DNA of 64,000 nt from Hyphomicrobiales bacterium (GTDB lineage: Bacteria; Pseudomonadota; Alphaproteobacteria; Rhizobiales; Rhizobiaceae). Location: assembly GCA_900469445.1 (NCBI GenBank), contig UBXM01000011.1, positions 23,472 through 87,471 on the forward strand, read 5' to 3'. The position numbers and the translations under genes are program-made. The notes beneath the pieces are model-generated. The model had not been told where the DNA came from. It searched no databases and saw only the letters and a list, made by a program, of their open reading frames with translations. Of the stretch, positions 28,374-37,584 are shown one piece after another (positions within the stretch are counted from its first letter, which is position 1; each line of letters starts with the position of its first letter).

Positions 28374-29663
28374 ATGACCCGCATCACCAATCTTCGTGTT
28401 TTCGACCTTCGCTTCCCGACTTCGGCAAGCCTTGACGGGTCCGATGCGATGAACCCCGATCCGGATTATTCGGCGGCCTATGTCATTCTCGAAACCGATC
28501 GCGACGGGATCGAGGGTCACGGCCTGACCTTCACCATCGGCCGCGGCAACGACATCGTCTGCATGGCGATCGAGGCGATGCGCCATCTGGTGATCGGCAA
28601 GGATCTGTCGGAAATGCGCGCCAACCCCGGCAAATTCTGGCGGCATCTGACGGGCGACAGTCAGTTGCGCTGGATCGGCCCGGACAAGGGCGCGATGCAT
28701 CTGGCAACCGGTGCCGTCGTCAACGCGTTCTGGGATGCGCTTGCCAAGGAAGCGGGCATGCCCGTGTGGAAATTCGTCGCCACCATGTCGCCGGAAGAGA
28801 TCGCCGATATCGTCGACTACCGTTATCTGACCGATGCGCTGACACGCGACGAGGCGATCGACATTCTGCGCAAGGCCGAAGCCGGCAAGGCGGAACGGAT
28901 CGCGATCCTGGAGCGTGAAGGATACGCCTGCTACACGACCTCGGCCGGCTGGCTCGGTTATCCCGACGACAAGCTGCGCCGTTTGGCGCAGGAGGCAGTC
29001 GACGCAGGTTTCAGCCATGTGAAGATGAAGGTCGGCCGTGATCTCGAAGACGATATCCGCCGGCTGACCATTTGCCGCGAGGTGATCGGCCCGGACCGCT
29101 ACATGATGATCGATGCCAATCAGGTCTGGGATGTCGATCAGGCGATCGACTGGGTGAAGGCGCTCGCCTTCGCAAAGCCTTTCTTCATTGAGGAGCCGAC
29201 AAGCCCGGACGATGTGGCGGGTCACAAGAAGATCCGCGAGGCGATCGCGCCGGTAAAGGTCGCGACCGGCGAGATGTGCCAGAACCGCATCATGTTCAAG
29301 CAGTTCATCGCCGAAGGCGCGATCGATATCGTGCAGATCGATGCCTGCCGCATGGGCGGATTGAACGAGGTTCTGGCGGTGCTGCTGATGGCGGCGAAAT
29401 ACGGCAAGGCCGTGTGGCCGCATGCGGGCGGCGTCGGCCTTTGCGAATATGTGCAGCATCTGTCGATGATCGATTACATCGCCGTGTCGGGCACCAAGGA
29501 AGGCCGGGTGATCGAGTATGTCGACCACCTGCACGAACATTTCATCGATCCCTGCGTGATCAAGGATGCGGCCTATATGCCACCGTCACGGGCCGGCTTT
29601 TCGATCGAGATGAAGCCGCAGTCGATCGAGGCCTATCAGTTCGGCCGGCCCAAGGCGGCGTGA
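28374..29663 (+). CDS. L-fuconate dehydratase, enolase superfamily
   Basis: A 429-residue enolase-superfamily dehydratase converting L-fuconate to 2-keto-3-deoxy-L-fuconate. It shows the base motif VKMKVGR (Lys-x-Lys), metal ligands in MIDANQVW, FIEEPTSPDD and VATGEMCQNR, and the catalytic His in WPHAGGVGLCEYVQHL. These segments match characterised FucD enzymes well, so confidence in substrate is higher than for most of this superfamily. ATG 28374 is preceded by AGAGGAGG. It closes the fucose operon and is followed by a strong terminator. Confidence 0.93.
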   Translation: MTRITNLRVFDLRFPTSASLDGSDAMNPDPDYSAAYVILETDRDGIEGHGLTFTIGRGNDIVCMAIEAMRHLVIGKDLSEMRANPGKFWRHLTGDSQLRWIGPDKGAMHLATGAVVNAFWDALAKEAGMPVWKFVATMSPEEIADIVDYRYLTDALTRDEAIDILRKAEAGKAERIAILEREGYACYTTSAGWLGYPDDKLRRLAQEAVDAGFSHVKMKVGRDLEDDIRRLTICREVIGPDRYMMIDANQVWDVDQAIDWVKALAFAKPFFIEEPTSPDDVAGHKKIREAIAPVKVATGEMCQNRIMFKQFIAEGAIDIVQIDACRMGGLNEVLAVLLMAAKYGKAVWPHAGGVGLCEYVQHLSMIDYIAVSGTKEGRVIEYVDHLHEHFIDPCVIKDAAYMPPSRAGFSIEMKPQSIEAYQFGRPKAA

Positions 29664-29686
29664 TCGGAACTGCAACCGGGATATCA

Positions 29687-29710
29687 AAAAGGCGCCTTTC
29701 GGCGCCTTTT
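29687..29710. terminator. Bidirectional rho-independent terminator ending the fucose operon
   Basis: AAAAGGCGCC, loop TTTC, GGCGCCTTTT: a perfect 10-pair stem with T-runs on both strands. It lies between two converging operons, 23 bases after the dehydratase stop and 18 bases from the stop of the opposing dehydrogenase gene, and can serve both. Confidence 0.88.
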
Positions 29711-29728
29711 CTATGAGATGCAGAGCTA

Positions 29729-30739
29729 TCAGACCTCCAGAATGGCCTTGATCACGCCGGCTTCCGGTTTCGACCATTCGGAAAAGAGTTTGACCGCATC
29801 GGCAAGCGGGGCGCGGTGGGTGTTCAGCGCGCGGGTCGGGACCTTGCCGGCCTCGATCTGGCGGACCACTTCGGCAAAATCATCCGGCTGGGCGTTGCGG
29901 CTGGCGATCAGGGTCGCTTCGCGTTTGTGGAATTCCGGATCCGAGAAGGTGATGTCCTGGCGGACGACCGAGAGCAGTACGTAGCGTGCGCCATGGGCAA
30001 GGAAATTGAAGCCGCGCTGCATGGGGATGGCATTGCCGGTGGCATCGATGACGACGTCATACCATTCGCCGCCGGTCTGCCTTTCGGCGACCTGTTCCGC
30101 GTCGGCATCGGCGAAGATCGTCTCGTCGGCACCGAGCTTTTCGACGGCGAAGGCGAGGCGGTCCTCGCGTGTGTCCATGACGGTGACATGTGCGCCGCGC
30201 GCCTTGGCGAAGATGATCGCCGACATGCCGATCGGACCGGAGCCGGTGACGAGCACGCGGTCTTGCGCCGTGATCGCGCCGCGCTTGACGCCATGGGCGC
30301 CGATCGCGAGGAACTCGATCATGGCGGCGTCTTCGAGCGGGATATTGCCGGTTGGAATGACATTGTTTTCCGGCACGCAAAGGTATTCCGCCATGCCGCC
30401 GTCGCTATGGACGCCGAGGACTGCGATATTGCGGCAGGCATTGCTGATGCCGCGGCGGCAGGCCTGGCAGGTGCCGCAGGAGAGATAGGGGACGATATAG
30501 ACCGGTTCACCGGCCTTGAGTTTGCTGCCGGCCGGCGCTTCCTCGACAGTGCCGGACAGTTCATGGCCCATGACCCGCGGATATTCGAGGAAGGGGTGTT
30601 TTCCCGCAAAAATGTGAAAATCGGTGCCGCAGATGCCGATATGGCGGATGCGGACCTTGACCTCGCCTTCGCCGCGAACCGGAACGGGGCGGTCTTCCAG
30701 CGCAAGGCGGCCGGGCTCGATACAGACGAGCGCCTTCAT
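29729..30739 (-). CDS. Zinc-dependent dehydrogenase, L-gulonate/L-galactonate 5-dehydrogenase-like
   Basis: A 336-residue zinc alcohol dehydrogenase. The catalytic zinc ligands are in GICGTDFHIF and VMGHELSG, and the four-Cys structural zinc site is in CGTCQACRRGISNACRN. The nucleotide domain has TGSGPIGMSA. The segments VHSDGGMAEYL and FSDPEFHKREATLIASRNA resemble the E. coli LgoD/RspB group, which oxidises L-galactonate or L-gulonate at C5. With UxuB and UxuA directly upstream, the product fructuronate or tagaturonate would feed into them. AGGAGT precedes ATG 30739. Substrate is inference. Confidence 0.82.
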   Translation of the reverse strand: MKALVCIEPGRLALEDRPVPVRGEGEVKVRIRHIGICGTDFHIFAGKHPFLEYPRVMGHELSGTVEEAPAGSKLKAGEPVYIVPYLSCGTCQACRRGISNACRNIAVLGVHSDGGMAEYLCVPENNVIPTGNIPLEDAAMIEFLAIGAHGVKRGAITAQDRVLVTGSGPIGMSAIIFAKARGAHVTVMDTREDRLAFAVEKLGADETIFADADAEQVAERQTGGEWYDVVIDATGNAIPMQRGFNFLAHGARYVLLSVVRQDITFSDPEFHKREATLIASRNAQPDDFAEVVRQIEAGKVPTRALNTHRAPLADAVKLFSEWSKPEAGVIKAILEV

Positions 30740-30788
30740 GGTGAACTCCTGGGGTGATTTCGGGGTGTCGTATCGGGGCAGATCGGTG

Positions 30789-32195
30789 TCAGAGCCATTT
30801 CGCCACCTCGGCATTGACCAGATCGCGCCATGGGCGGGACTGGGCGAGTTGCGACGGGAAAAGTCCTTCGATGGCGATGAAGGATGCCGTGTAATCGCGC
30901 GGATCGGCGGTCTCTGCGGCCCTCAACAACTCGTCGCGGCGCGGGTCGTTGCAGTCCTTGAAGCGGATCAGCGCTGCGATCCACAGGCCGACGACGCGGG
31001 CGAAGCTTCTCCCATCTGATCCATTGGCAAGTGCGTCCATCGTCGGCGAAAAGATGCGCTGCGGCAGTTTCTGGCTGCAGTCCATGGCGATCTGGATGTT
31101 GCGATGGGCAATCGCGCGGTTGCTGAAACGTTCGATCAGCTGGTTCATGTAGTGATCGAGATCGATGCCGGGGACCGGGTCAAGCGTCGCGGCGGCTGCC
31201 CGCATATGCTCTCTCGTCAGCGCGACGAATTCCGGCACGGCCATGACGTCGCGCACGCATTCCAGGCCGTTGAGCAGGCCGAGATGGGCGATCATCGTGT
31301 GCGAGCCGTTGAGCAGCCGCAGCTTCATCTTCTCGTATGGTTCGACATTTTCGACGAACAGCGCACCGCCGGCTTCCCAGGCCGGGCGACCGGAGACGAA
31401 TTCGTCCTCGATCACCCATTGCATGAAGGGTTCGGTATCGAGCGCCAGCGCATCGTCCACGCCGAGCAGGTTTTTGGCGCGGGCGCGGGTGTCGTCTGTC
31501 GCGGCGGGGACGATGCGGTCGACCATGGAGGAGGGGAAGGTCACTTCCTCTTCGATCCATTGCGCCAGCTGCGGATCGCGCCTCTTAGCCATTTCGAGGA
31601 CCAGCCGCCGCACGACCTTGCCGTTGGACGGTAGGTTGTCGCAGCAGAGAATGGTGAAGGGGCGCATGCCTTTCTCGCGGCGGGAGGCAAGGCCGGCAAC
31701 GAGATAACCGACGGCTCCGACGGGTGCATCGGGATTGGCGAGGTCATTGGTGATGGCCGGATGCGCCTCGTCGAGCCCGCCGGTTGACGGATGAAGGCCA
31801 TAGGCCTTTTCCGAGACGGTCAGGGTCACGACGTGGATGAAAGGGCTGGCGAGATAGGCGAGCACGCGGTCGCGGTCGGTTGCGGCGCAGAGCCAGTCGA
31901 CGGTGGCGCCGACGACCTCGCTCGTTTCGCCATCGCTGTCGCGCACGGTGATCGAATAGAGGCCATCCTGCGCGGCGAGTGCATCGACCGGTTCGGGTGA
32001 ACGAAGATTGACGGCGACGATGCCCCAGGGGCCGAAATCTCTTTGCAGCGCGCGCTGGGTGTAGATGCCCTGATGGGCGCGATGGAAAGCGCCGAGGCCG
32101 AAATGCAGGATGCCCGGTTTCAGCGCGGTTCGATCGAAGCCGGGTTTTGCGACAGTGGGCGGCAGCTGTGTCTCGGCGGAGAGTTGGTTGGTCAT
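30789..32195 (-). CDS. uxuB: Mannitol-dehydrogenase-family enzyme, probable fructuronate reductase
   Basis: A 468-residue long-chain polyol dehydrogenase. The NAD-binding segment is ILHFGLGAFHRAHQGIY, and the family catalytic Lys lies in MKLRLLNGSHTMIAHLG. The middle contains SLPSN-type residues (CCDNLPSNGKVVRRLVLEMA). UxuB reduces D-fructuronate to D-mannonate, the substrate of UxuA, whose gene overlaps this one by 4 bases. That overlap makes fructuronate a better guess than mannitol, arabitol or tagaturonate. Cytoplasmic. Confidence 0.88.
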   Translation of the reverse strand: MTNQLSAETQLPPTVAKPGFDRTALKPGILHFGLGAFHRAHQGIYTQRALQRDFGPWGIVAVNLRSPEPVDALAAQDGLYSITVRDSDGETSEVVGATVDWLCAATDRDRVLAYLASPFIHVVTLTVSEKAYGLHPSTGGLDEAHPAITNDLANPDAPVGAVGYLVAGLASRREKGMRPFTILCCDNLPSNGKVVRRLVLEMAKRRDPQLAQWIEEEVTFPSSMVDRIVPAATDDTRARAKNLLGVDDALALDTEPFMQWVIEDEFVSGRPAWEAGGALFVENVEPYEKMKLRLLNGSHTMIAHLGLLNGLECVRDVMAVPEFVALTREHMRAAAATLDPVPGIDLDHYMNQLIERFSNRAIAHRNIQIAMDCSQKLPQRIFSPTMDALANGSDGRSFARVVGLWIAALIRFKDCNDPRRDELLRAAETADPRDYTASFIAIEGLFPSQLAQSRPWRDLVNAEVAKWL

Positions 32196-33391
32196 CGGGC
32201 GATCCCGAACTGGCTGTGGCTGAGTGCCCGCTCGATGCCGCGCAGCTCCGCCAATCCCTTCAAGCGGCCGATGGCCGGATAGCCGGGTTGCGCACCGCGC
32301 GTCAGGTCGTCGAGGATTTCCTGGCCATGGTCGGGGCGCATCGGGATCTGGTGGTCCTCGCGGCCCTCCGCCTTGCGGCGTTTTTCTTCGGTCAGAAGCG
32401 CGGCGATGACGGCGACCATGTCGGTGCCGCCTTCCAGATGCTCGTCTTCGAAGAAGGAGCAGGGCAGGCTGTCCTCGTCTCGGGTGACGTTGCGCAGATG
32501 GACGAAGTGGATGCGGTCGGCAAAACGCTTGGCGATCGCCGGCAGGTCATTGTCTGCGCGGGCGCCGAGTGAACCGGAGCAGAGCGTCACGCCATTGGCA
32601 CGGCTGTCCACCTGGGTGAGCATGTGGGCGTAGTCCGCTTCGGTCGACAGGATGCGCGGCAGGCCGAGCAGCGGCCACGGCGGATCATCCGGATGGGCGC
32701 AGATGTTGATGCCGACTTGTTCTGCGACCGGCGTGACCTCAGAGAGGAAGTCGATGAGATGCGCCTGCAGTTTTTTCGCGTCGATGCCCTGATAGGTTCG
32801 GAGTTTTTCGAGCAACTGGTCGAGCGAGTAGCCATCCGCAGAACCCGGCAGGCCGGCGCCGATATTCTTGCCGAGCGCCTTGATGCGGTTATCGTCCATC
32901 GTGGAAAGGCGCTTCGCGGCTTCGTCCTGCAGCTTTTCCGGATAGTCGTGGGCAGCACCCGGACGTTTCAGGATATGGATATCGAAGGCGACGAAATCGG
33001 TGAGATCGAAGCGCATCGCCTTGGCGCCGTGTTTGGTTTCCCAGCGCAGGTCGGTGCGGGTCCAATCGAGAACCGGCATGAAATTGTAGCAGACGGTCTT
33101 GATGCCGGAGGCGGAGAGGCGGCGCAGGCTTTCCTGCCAGTTCGCCACGTGCTCACGCCAGTCGCCGGTCTGGGTCTTGATCTCTTCGGAGACGGGTACG
33201 CTTTCAACCACATCCCAGAACAGCCCGCCGTCGCGGATCGCCTGATGGCGTTTCTCGATTTCATCCACCGGCCAGACGGCGCCGGTCGGGATGTGATGCA
33301 GGGCGCTGACAATGCCCTCGGCACCCGCCTGGGCGGCATCCCTGACCGTGACCTTGTCGACCGGGCCGAACCATCGCCATGTATGTCTCAT
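32192..33391 (-). CDS. uxuA: Mannonate dehydratase
   Basis: A 399-residue UxuA-family TIM-barrel dehydratase that converts D-mannonate to 2-keto-3-deoxygluconate. The start MRHTWRWFGPVDKVTVRDAA and the segments VSALHHIPTGAVWP, CYNFMPVLDWTRTDL, NICAHPDDPPWPLLGLPRIL and VHLRNV (metal-binding Cys, His and Asp region) are characteristic. AAAGGA precedes the start. It lies between the idonate-type dehydrogenase (16-base gap) and uxuB (4-base overlap). The resulting KDG would enter Entner-Doudoroff enzymes not present in the window. Confidence 0.95.
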   Translation of the reverse strand: MRHTWRWFGPVDKVTVRDAAQAGAEGIVSALHHIPTGAVWPVDEIEKRHQAIRDGGLFWDVVESVPVSEEIKTQTGDWREHVANWQESLRRLSASGIKTVCYNFMPVLDWTRTDLRWETKHGAKAMRFDLTDFVAFDIHILKRPGAAHDYPEKLQDEAAKRLSTMDDNRIKALGKNIGAGLPGSADGYSLDQLLEKLRTYQGIDAKKLQAHLIDFLSEVTPVAEQVGINICAHPDDPPWPLLGLPRILSTEADYAHMLTQVDSRANGVTLCSGSLGARADNDLPAIAKRFADRIHFVHLRNVTRDEDSLPCSFFEDEHLEGGTDMVAVIAALLTEEKRRKAEGREDHQIPMRPDHGQEILDDLTRGAQPGYPAIGRLKGLAELRGIERALSHSQFGIAR

Positions 33392-33407
33392 CTGTCAGTC
33401 CTTTGGT

Positions 33408-34445
33408 TTAATTAAGCGCGATCTGCACCTTGCAGGCGGCGGTGCGGTCACCGGCCTGCTGGAAGGCTTGAAGCGCTTCGTCGATCGGGAATGTGTGGGA
33501 GAGGATCGGGCGCACATCGATTGCGCGGCTGCCGATCAGTTTTACGGCGCCGGCGAATTCCTCGTGGAACCGCTGCGAACCGCGCCAGACGATTTCCTTG
33601 CCGACCAGCATGTTGACCGGAACGGACAATTCGCCGGTGACGCCGACCTGTACGATCGTGCCGCGCGGCTTGACGCTCTGGAACGCGGACACGAGGGCCG
33701 GACCGGCAGCCGAGCATTCGAAAACGACGTCGAACGAGCCTTTGTCCTTCTGGTAGGGGGCAAGCGCATCGGGTTTCGAAACATTGATCGTCTCGTCCGC
33801 GCCCATCGCCGGACCACGGGACAGGGCCGCGTCGGCGAGGTCGGTGATTGTAATCCGACCCGCACCGGCATGGCGGGCGGCTGCAACGACCAGCAGGCCG
33901 ATCGGACCGGCGCCGGTGACGAGCAGGTTTTTACCGGAAAGGTCACCTGCCTGGGCAACCGCATGAAGGCAGACGGCCAGCGGCTCGGCGCAGGCGGCTT
34001 CGGCCGAGGAAGCTTCGCCTTCGACCGGAAAGCACTGGATTGCCGGGACGACAAGCTGTTCACGGAACATGCCCTGTTCATGGGGAAGGCGCATGGCCGA
34101 GCCCATGAATTTCATGTCGAGGCAATGGATCGGCAGGCCCGTGTTGCAATAGTGGCAATGGCCGCAGGCTTGCGACGGGCTGACGGCGACGAGCGTGCCG
34201 GGGGTAAGTCCGGTCACGTCGGGTCCTACGGCTTCGACGACACCGGAGGCCTCATGGCCGGAAATGATCGGTTCGCGGACGCGCACAGGGCCGAAACCGC
34301 CATCCTGGAAATAGTGGAGGTCGGAGCCGCAGATGCCGCCCCAGGCCATTTTCAGTCGAACTTCGCCGGGGCCGGGTTCGGGGCATTCCTGCGTTTCGAC
34401 ATGCAAGTCCTGCTTGCCGTAAAGACGAACGATCTTCGTCAACAT
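33408..34445 (-). CDS. Zinc-dependent dehydrogenase, L-idonate 5-dehydrogenase-like
   Basis: A 345-residue zinc alcohol dehydrogenase. Catalytic zinc site GICGSDLHYFQDGGFG and ISGHEASGVV; nucleotide site VTGAGPIGLLVVAAARH. The structural-zinc loop reads SQACGHCHYCNTGLPIHCLD, and MKFMGSAMRLPHEQGMF follows, both typical of the IdnD group. It would oxidise L-idonate (or a related aldonate) at C5. Together with the second zinc dehydrogenase in the same operon it suggests that several aldonates are channelled to common keto acids. Confidence 0.85.
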   Translation of the reverse strand: MLTKIVRLYGKQDLHVETQECPEPGPGEVRLKMAWGGICGSDLHYFQDGGFGPVRVREPIISGHEASGVVEAVGPDVTGLTPGTLVAVSPSQACGHCHYCNTGLPIHCLDMKFMGSAMRLPHEQGMFREQLVVPAIQCFPVEGEASSAEAACAEPLAVCLHAVAQAGDLSGKNLLVTGAGPIGLLVVAAARHAGAGRITITDLADAALSRGPAMGADETINVSKPDALAPYQKDKGSFDVVFECSAAGPALVSAFQSVKPRGTIVQVGVTGELSVPVNMLVGKEIVWRGSQRFHEEFAGAVKLIGSRAIDVRPILSHTFPIDEALQAFQQAGDRTAACKVQIALN

Positions 34446-34506
34446 GATTGATGCCTTCGATTGGAATTGGGTGCCTGCGCCGCTCTACGGCGCAGGCGGG
34501 GTATCG

Positions 34507-35913
34507 TCAGCGGATCAGGCCCATCTCGGTCGGCAGCCAGAGCGTGACGGCCGGGACGAAGGTGATGATGATCAGCGCGATGAAGAGCGGGACCAGCCAG
34601 GGCAGGATCGCCATCGTCGTGCGTTCGACCGACAGTTTTGCGACGCGCGAGAGGACGAAGAGCACCATGCCGAGAGGCGGATGCAGCAATCCGATCATCA
34701 GGTTCAGCGTCATGATCAGGCCGAAATGCACCGGGTCGATATCGAACTGCAGCACCAGCGGCATCAGGATCGGCACGAGAATGGTGATCGCGGCGATCGT
34801 ATCGAGGAAGCAGCCGACGAAGAGCATCAGCAGGTTGACGAGGATGAGGAACACCCACTTGCTGTCGGTGAGGCCTGTAATGGCCGTCGAAAGCAGCTGG
34901 GCGGTCTGGCTGACGGTGAGCAACCAGGCGAAGACCGAGGCCGCCGCAACGATGAACAGAACCGAGGCGGTGGTTTCGACCGTGTCCATGGTTGCCTTGG
35001 CGAGGCTCTTGAAGGTCATCGTGCGGTAACGCACGAGGCCGAGGAAGAGCGACCAGAGGACGGCGGCGACTGCAGCTTCGGTCGGTGTGAACCAGCCCAT
35101 CGTCATGCCGCCGATCAGGATGACCGGGGTCATCAGCGCCATGACGGCCGAGAAGTCGAAATACCAGTCGGCGGCGATGAGGATGATCAGTGCGATGCCG
35201 ACCGCAAAGTTCAGCGACAGGCCCATCAGCGTCAGGAGATAGATGCCGAGCGGCACCATCATGACGACCACGACTTCCAAGGAGGCGCCGAAAAGGTTGC
35301 GGATGTTGAAGGGCGTATCCGAACCCCAGCGCTTGACGAAGGCGAAGACGGCGACCGTGATCATCATCAGCACCGTCATGACGACACCGGGAACGATGCC
35401 GGCCATGAACAGCGCGCCGATCGAGACGTTGGCCATCATGCCGTAGATGACGAAGGGCAGCGAAGGCGGGAAGATCGGGCCGAGCGTTGCCGATGCGGCA
35501 GTGACGCCGACGGCGGCTTCGACCGGATAACCGTGGTCCTTCATCGCCTTGATTTCGATCGTGCCGATGCCGGCAGCGTCGGCGAGTGCGGTGCCGGACA
35601 TGCCCGAAAAGACAACAGAGCCGATGATGTTGACCTGCGCCAGGCCACCCTTCATCCAGCCGACGAGGGCGACGGCGAAGGAATAGATGCGGCCGGTGAC
35701 GCCGGCGACATTCATCAGGTTGCCGGCAAGGATGAAGAAGGGAACGGCGAGAAGCGGAAAGCTTTCGACGCCGGCAATCAGGCGCTGGGCAGCGATGATG
35801 TCAGGGGCGACGCCGTAGAAGATGATGTAGGACACCGACGAGACGGCCATCGAGATGGCGACCGGCACGCCGAGCAGCATCAGCGCCAGAAATGATCCAA
35901 TGAGAAGCAGCAT
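34507..35913 (-). CDS. TRAP transporter large permease (DctM type)
   Basis: This 468-residue polytopic protein is the transport subunit of a sodium-driven TRAP system. It is almost wholly hydrophobic with about twelve to thirteen helices, and has the family segments MLLGVPVAISMAVSSVSYII, FSGMSGTALADAAGIGTIE and AAASATLGPIFPPSLPFVIY. It starts 2 bases before the DctQ stop region, so the two are coupled. Gene context points to hexuronates or aldonates rather than C4-dicarboxylates. Confidence 0.93.
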   Translation of the reverse strand: MLLLIGSFLALMLLGVPVAISMAVSSVSYIIFYGVAPDIIAAQRLIAGVESFPLLAVPFFILAGNLMNVAGVTGRIYSFAVALVGWMKGGLAQVNIIGSVVFSGMSGTALADAAGIGTIEIKAMKDHGYPVEAAVGVTAASATLGPIFPPSLPFVIYGMMANVSIGALFMAGIVPGVVMTVLMMITVAVFAFVKRWGSDTPFNIRNLFGASLEVVVVMMVPLGIYLLTLMGLSLNFAVGIALIILIAADWYFDFSAVMALMTPVILIGGMTMGWFTPTEAAVAAVLWSLFLGLVRYRTMTFKSLAKATMDTVETTASVLFIVAAASVFAWLLTVSQTAQLLSTAITGLTDSKWVFLILVNLLMLFVGCFLDTIAAITILVPILMPLVLQFDIDPVHFGLIMTLNLMIGLLHPPLGMVLFVLSRVAKLSVERTTMAILPWLVPLFIALIIITFVPAVTLWLPTEMGLIR

Positions 35914-35915
35914 GC

Positions 35916-36491
35916 TCAGCCCTCGCTCTGGAAGGCTTCGGGCCGCTCGAGCACCGAATAACCACGGCGCATATTGGCAACGAAGACCTGAATGGAACGC
36001 AGCAGCATCAGAACGAATGCCACCAGAACGGAATAGAAGACGATATCGCGGGGAAGGGCGACGGTGACCATTTCCTCACCGGCGACGACTTCCATGTAAC
36101 GCCACATCAGCCAGGAACCGTAGGCGAAAAAGCCGATACGGATGATGTCGACAATGGTCGCCATGACGCGTGTCATGCGGGCGGGCAGATAGTGGTAGAG
36201 CACGTCCACCTGGATGTGGCGCGACATGCGCACGCACATGACGGAGCCGAGAAACACCACGCCGATCAGGCAGTTGACGGCGATTTCCTCGGTCCAGGCA
36301 TAGCTGTCGTTCAGGACGTAACGGGTAAAGAATTGCAGGAAGACGCAGCCCGTCATCAGCCAGAAAAGGCCGAGCGTGATCCAGTCTTCGAAAGCGTAGA
36401 CCTTGAGATCGACGTCGGCCGGGGCCTCGTCAAAGGTATGCGCTATCTCCTCAGGAGTGACCTGAGTGTGAATTTCCTGTGCTGTCGACAT
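35916..36491 (-). CDS. TRAP transporter small permease (DctQ type)
   Basis: A 191-residue membrane protein with four predicted helices after a soluble N-terminal tail of about 30 residues. WMTGCVFLQFFTRYVLNDSY-like sequence (FLQFFTRYVLNDSYAWTEEI) and VDVLYHYLPARMTRVM are typical of DctQ proteins. It lies between the binding protein (58-base gap) and the large permease (2-base gap). Confidence 0.9.
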   Translation of the reverse strand: MSTAQEIHTQVTPEEIAHTFDEAPADVDLKVYAFEDWITLGLFWLMTGCVFLQFFTRYVLNDSYAWTEEIAVNCLIGVVFLGSVMCVRMSRHIQVDVLYHYLPARMTRVMATIVDIIRIGFFAYGSWLMWRYMEVVAGEEMVTVALPRDIVFYSVLVAFVLMLLRSIQVFVANMRRGYSVLERPEAFQSEG

Positions 36492-36549
36492 GAGTTTGTC
36501 CCATTCAAGAGAAGCCGGCGCGGCCGCATTTCAGCCGCGCCGAACGGGA

Positions 36550-37524
36550 TCACTGGATGGCGCGGATCGCTTCCCAGTCGGACTTCTCGTAACCGAAGTC
36601 TTCGAACTTGACCTTTTCGAGGACGTTCTTCTCGAAGTCGGCCTTGTCGACTTCAACGACATTGAGGCCACGCTTCTTGAAGTCGTCGACGAGAGCCTTT
36701 TCACGGTCCTCGATGATCTTCGTCGTCTTGGCGGCAGCTTCCTGCATCACGTCGCGGAAGATCTGCTTGTCTTCATCGGACAGGCTCGCCCAGCGGCTCT
36801 TGGAGATGACCGTGTTCAGGTGGTCGACGATGTGGCCGGAAAGAACGATGTTCTTCTGCACTTCGAAGAACTTCTTCGCTTCGATCGTCGTCAGCGGGTT
36901 TTCCTGGGCGTCGACCGTGCCGTTCTGCAGCGCGAGATAGACTTCGGCGAATGCGATCGGCGTGGTGTTGGCACCGCAGGCGCGCGGCATGGCGAGATAG
37001 GCCGGAACGTCCGGAACGCGCATCTTGACGCCTTTCAGGTCGGCGCATTTGGTGATGGCGGTGTTCGAGGTCGTGTGGCGTGTGCCGTAATAGCTGACGG
37101 CGGTGATGACGTTGCCGGTCTTGTCTTCGTAACCCTTGGCGAGGCGTGTGAAGACGTCGCTCTTGGTATAGGCGATGAGGTGGCTCGGATCGCGGAAGAT
37201 ATAAGGGAAATAGGTGACGCCGATCGGCTTGAAATCGCGGGCGGCGAAGCTCGAACCCGAGATGATCATGTCGACGGTGCCGAGCTTGAGGCCCTGGTTG
37301 ATATCGGCTTCCTTGCCGAGCTGCGATGCCGGATAGACGTCGATCTTGTAACGTCCATCGGTGCGCTTGGCGATCTCGCCGGCAGCCCAGACCGATTCCG
37401 TATGGAAGGGTTCGGATGTCTCGTAGACATGCGCCCATTTCAGCGTTTCAACCGCATGCGCGGACATTGTCGACGCTACGATGACTGCCGCTGCACCAAG
37501 CAGCGTCTTCAATCTTGAACTCAT
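36550..37524 (-). CDS. TRAP transporter periplasmic binding protein (DctP type)
   Basis: A 324-residue binding protein. The signal peptide (MSSRLKTLLGAAAVIVASTM, cleaved after SAHA) is followed by ETLKWAHVYETSEPFHTESV. The region CADLKGVKMRVPDVPAYLAM carries the conserved Arg that binds the substrate carboxylate, and FAEVYLALQNGTVDAQENPL is diagnostic of the family. GGGAGGAC precedes ATG 37524. Ligand is likely a hexuronate or aldonate from context. Confidence 0.92.
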   Translation of the reverse strand: MSSRLKTLLGAAAVIVASTMSAHAVETLKWAHVYETSEPFHTESVWAAGEIAKRTDGRYKIDVYPASQLGKEADINQGLKLGTVDMIISGSSFAARDFKPIGVTYFPYIFRDPSHLIAYTKSDVFTRLAKGYEDKTGNVITAVSYYGTRHTTSNTAITKCADLKGVKMRVPDVPAYLAMPRACGANTTPIAFAEVYLALQNGTVDAQENPLTTIEAKKFFEVQKNIVLSGHIVDHLNTVISKSRWASLSDEDKQIFRDVMQEAAAKTTKIIEDREKALVDDFKKRGLNVVEVDKADFEKNVLEKVKFEDFGYEKSDWEAIRAIQ

Positions 37525-37584
37525 TCTGTCCTCCCGAATTGCGTTCAGATTACTCCCCAACCGGCCGCCTCCTCGCGGTCTCGG

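Noticed and set aside
26688..29540. A 950-codon open frame on the minus strand opposite the fucose enzymes
   Set aside because: It runs antisense to four recognised genes with full catalytic motifs. Its translation is Arg/His/Asp-rich and resembles no family. It is a by-product of high GC codon use.
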